Below, in pieces: positions 61,501 through 64,000 of a DNA stretch of 64,000 nt. Under the pieces are notes generated by a model. The model made no database searches, had not been told where the DNA came from, and saw nothing but the letters and a program-made list of their open reading frames with translations. The stretch's first letter is position 1. Every line of letters begins with the position of its first letter. Both the position numbers and the translations under genes were made by a program. The stretch comes from Rhopalosiphum padi (Eukaryota; Arthropoda; Insecta; Hemiptera; Aphididae): assembly GCF_020882245.1 (NCBI RefSeq), contig NC_083597.1, forward strand, positions 65,450,152 through 65,514,151. Reading direction: 5' to 3'.

Positions 61501-61984
61501 CACGCGTTCGTTGGGTTGCCTATGTACGATATTGGGTCAAAACATCAGAAATGAAAACTAAGTCTTAAAGAAAAAATATCAGTAAATATTATAATCTCTC
61601 GGAGAATAAAAATCTCTATTTAATAAAGCAGTACAATACAACTTAAACTGTGTGCAATATGCAAGTTTTGTATGGAAAACACTTGAAAAAGGAAGGCAAG
61701 TGGGTACCGTTCTTCTAGGCATTTAGGCGTCGAGTGGGTAAACGAAAAACGATTTTTAGCACAGACGGTAGGTCAGCTTACATCACTAAGTATATTTAAA
61801 CTTTAAAGATATGTTTTTTGAAGTAGTTATTAGTTATTTATTTACTTTTAGTTTGTTTAGTATTTACTTTTACGATATGTTGATATAAATTTTCTGAAAA
61901 TATAATATTAATATTGGTACCTACTACCTATTTAATTATTATAATAATTAATGATGAATGATCATGGTCGAACCTTGATTTTTT

Positions 61985-62055
61985 TTAAATTGAACCGAAC
62001 TTGAACCGAACCTTAAATTATTTTTTCGAACTTGAACCGAACCGAACTTTGGGTT
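61985..62055. repeat. Short GAACCGAAC-type tandem repeat
   Basis: Repeats of 'gaacttgaaccgaacc' occur three times with AT-rich spacers. No function is inferred. Confidence 0.6.
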
Positions 62056-62059
62056 GCAT

Positions 62060-63420
62060 TTCGTTAGGTTTTGGGAGAGCTGTATCAAATGTTCTATCTT
62101 ACCTATGATTAAAAAATACCATGGTAAAAAAATATTTTCTTTGTCATGAAATGTTCAAATATATAAGGTTATTAGAATAGTACCTCCATACATATACTCG
62201 TTAATAATAGACTAGTTGGTAAATATATAACGATATTAAAATATAATCATAAATTTATATAATATATATTAAGCAATAAATTACACTAGTACTAATTTTT
62301 TGTGGTACACTGTGCTTTTACTAGTACATGCACGTGTGCCATCGCACGCTTGGAATAGAGAATGGGAAAAAACTGGAAGGAGACAGTAACCAATGGAGGC
62401 AAGTGGTTGTTGCACCAATTTGCCTAAATGGCCTATAAAACGCCTTGAAGAAGAAGATGTTTTATAGAATAAACGTGGTTTCTGTAAATTAATTTATTTT
62501 TATATAAGTATAGAAGTGTACAATTTATTAACCCAATTCTTAAAAAAAATGTTTGTATACGCGCCTGCTTACCTAACATGAAATTACGATATATGAAATT
62601 ACTTCATAAAAATAAAAACAAATTAATAACCAGAAAATTGAAATTAATATAGAAATATATTATAATATACGAGTAGAATGGACTAGTCAAAAAACTTAAT
62701 TTGATTTTCATTTTTTAAGTTTTAAACATATAACTTTAATTAATTACCTTTAATACTGACTTATAAATTATAATAACAATCAGTTATTATTTGATTTGAA
62801 ACTGTAGTTTATTTTAAATTTCCGATATTAGGGGAATTTTTTCTTCGACTCACACACAATCACTCATTTTTTTTTATTTCTTAAGAAGCAAAATAAATGT
62901 AGAAAATATAGTCATTAATCGTGATCAAGTAGTAATTTGTTTAATGTATATTTCATACAAGTTAAGCTATTTAAAATGTAGAAATTTCTAAACTAGATAA
63001 ACTCGTATACGATATTTGGTTTTTGTACATTGAAATTGAAACTGACCAAGGTAGGTACATTTATTGAGAAAATGATAAGTGATGAGAGATTAGGTACTCT
63101 TTACGTAATGAACATTTCTTATGGAAATAATAATTGCAGATAGTTACGACAAATAATAACAAGGTAGTACTTATAATATAAGACGTATATTACCCAGGGT
63201 ATAAAGTCGATTATAAGCATAATAAATATATACCTATAACCTATAGGCTACAATTAATAAGATGATTAAAAAGGTGATTCACCAAAAGTTATTTTATAAA
63301 ATTAAAGAATAGGTCGAAACAATAATAACAAACTATATAAAATATTGATAGATTAATAACTATAATTTTAAAATCATCATAAGTAGGTATATAACCCTCG
63401 CATATCTTTTAAACTTATAT
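62060..63420. other. AT-rich interval, no supportable gene
   Basis: Around 62,340-62,460 a GC-richer stretch ending 'cttgaagaagaagatg' resembles the 3' end of non-LTR elements seen near 56,540. Otherwise nothing is assignable. Confidence 0.4.
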
Positions 63421-63425
63421 ATTAC

Positions 63426-63714
63426 AGTGGACTTATTATTCTTAGTACATAATGGTATAAGTAACTTAAAATTTACTCGTTCAAATTTCGAAGTTATACA
63501 GTTATACAACTTTTTAAGAAAATCAATCGCTTCATTATTTACAGTAGAAAATATTGGTTCTCATTTGACAGAGAGGTTTATACTGCCCATGTACACATCT
63601 TTAAATTTATCTAATTACAAAAATCAGAATTTGAATAAATTAATTATTGAAGAAAAATGAGGGCGAGAATACTTGAAGGATATATTAACTATACTTAAAG
63701 CTAGGAATATATAA
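63426..63714 (+). other. Exon-like coding segment with an in-frame TGA
   Basis: After an acceptor-like ATTACAG the frame is open for 77 codons (it includes FRNFEV-like hydrophobic/polar alternation, SLFTVENIGSHLTERFILPM). It meets TGA at 63,658-63,660 and then continues in the same frame for 17 more codons (GREYLKDILTILKARN) to TAA. There is no ATG start and no recognised family. It may be an exon of a decayed gene or a transposon scrap. Confidence 0.25.
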
Positions 63715-64000
63715 TCGACTTTGTACCCCATTCCTGCACTACTAATGCTTGGTGAATTACCCTGTGTATATTATATTATATATGCTCAAGAAGGCCGAAT
63801 AGGGTTTGACTAATGCGTGCGTTTTAAACGGATTATATGCGTCGACATTATTCAGCCGAATCGCTGACGTATAAAATATATCTATATATATATATACATA
63901 TATTATACATGCACAGATACATACTTACAGGCTACTTATATATATTTACGCAAAAGTATATAATATATAGATACATTCTATAGCGGAAGTAATTTTTTTT

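Overview
The window looks like nuclear DNA from an aphid (Hemiptera, probably Aphididae). It is strongly AT-rich, with multi-exon genes that have GT-AG introns, an insect-specific exuperantia gene, many terminal-inverted-repeat (TIR) transposons and decayed LINE/hAT copies. The species call is inference from sequence style and gene content. The other gene identities rest on protein motifs I could read.

Region 1 (1-31,200) is accessory, repeat-rich DNA. Its main content is a dispersed family of small single-exon secreted proteins. Two members are intact (17,773-18,408 and 24,479-25,114, 211 aa each). A third is broken by a frameshift and a stop (7,462-8,105, minus). The flanks are duplicated along with the genes: the first ~270 bases match the 3' flank of the 17.8 kb gene, and 28,860-30,540 matches the 5' flank of the 24.5 kb gene but has no gene behind it. 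This is a birth-and-death cluster of unknown-function secreted proteins. Between the copies lie a mariner deletion derivative whose 110-aa ORF has lost its catalytic core, foldback TIR elements, a degenerate RING-finger gene, hAT relics, a 2.1 kb TIR element, a duplicated TATA-bearing block, an orphan CpG-rich promoter-like exon, and a 15-bp minisatellite that reverses orientation midway.

Region 2 (31,200-41,900) holds a gene-poor stretch, then exuperantia (35,918-38,344, minus, 413 aa), then a CpG-rich block at 38,950-41,070 with a short tandem-repeat coiled-coil ORF.

Region 3 (41,899-61,200) is the conserved gene block: ribosomal protein SA (minus), a SUN-domain nuclear-envelope protein (plus) and nicalin (minus). 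The 2.25 kb third coding intron of RpSA carries four related box C/D snoRNA-like copies whose guide appears complementary to the P-loop of large-subunit rRNA. Introns and spacers also contain TTAA-targeting foldback elements, a Ginger-like element and a decayed non-LTR retrotransposon.

Region 4 (61,200-64,000) has the nicalin upstream CpG-rich region and then AT-rich DNA with only short coding-like relics.

The best candidates for undescribed biology are the secreted-protein cluster with its duplicated flanks and the intronic snoRNA array.
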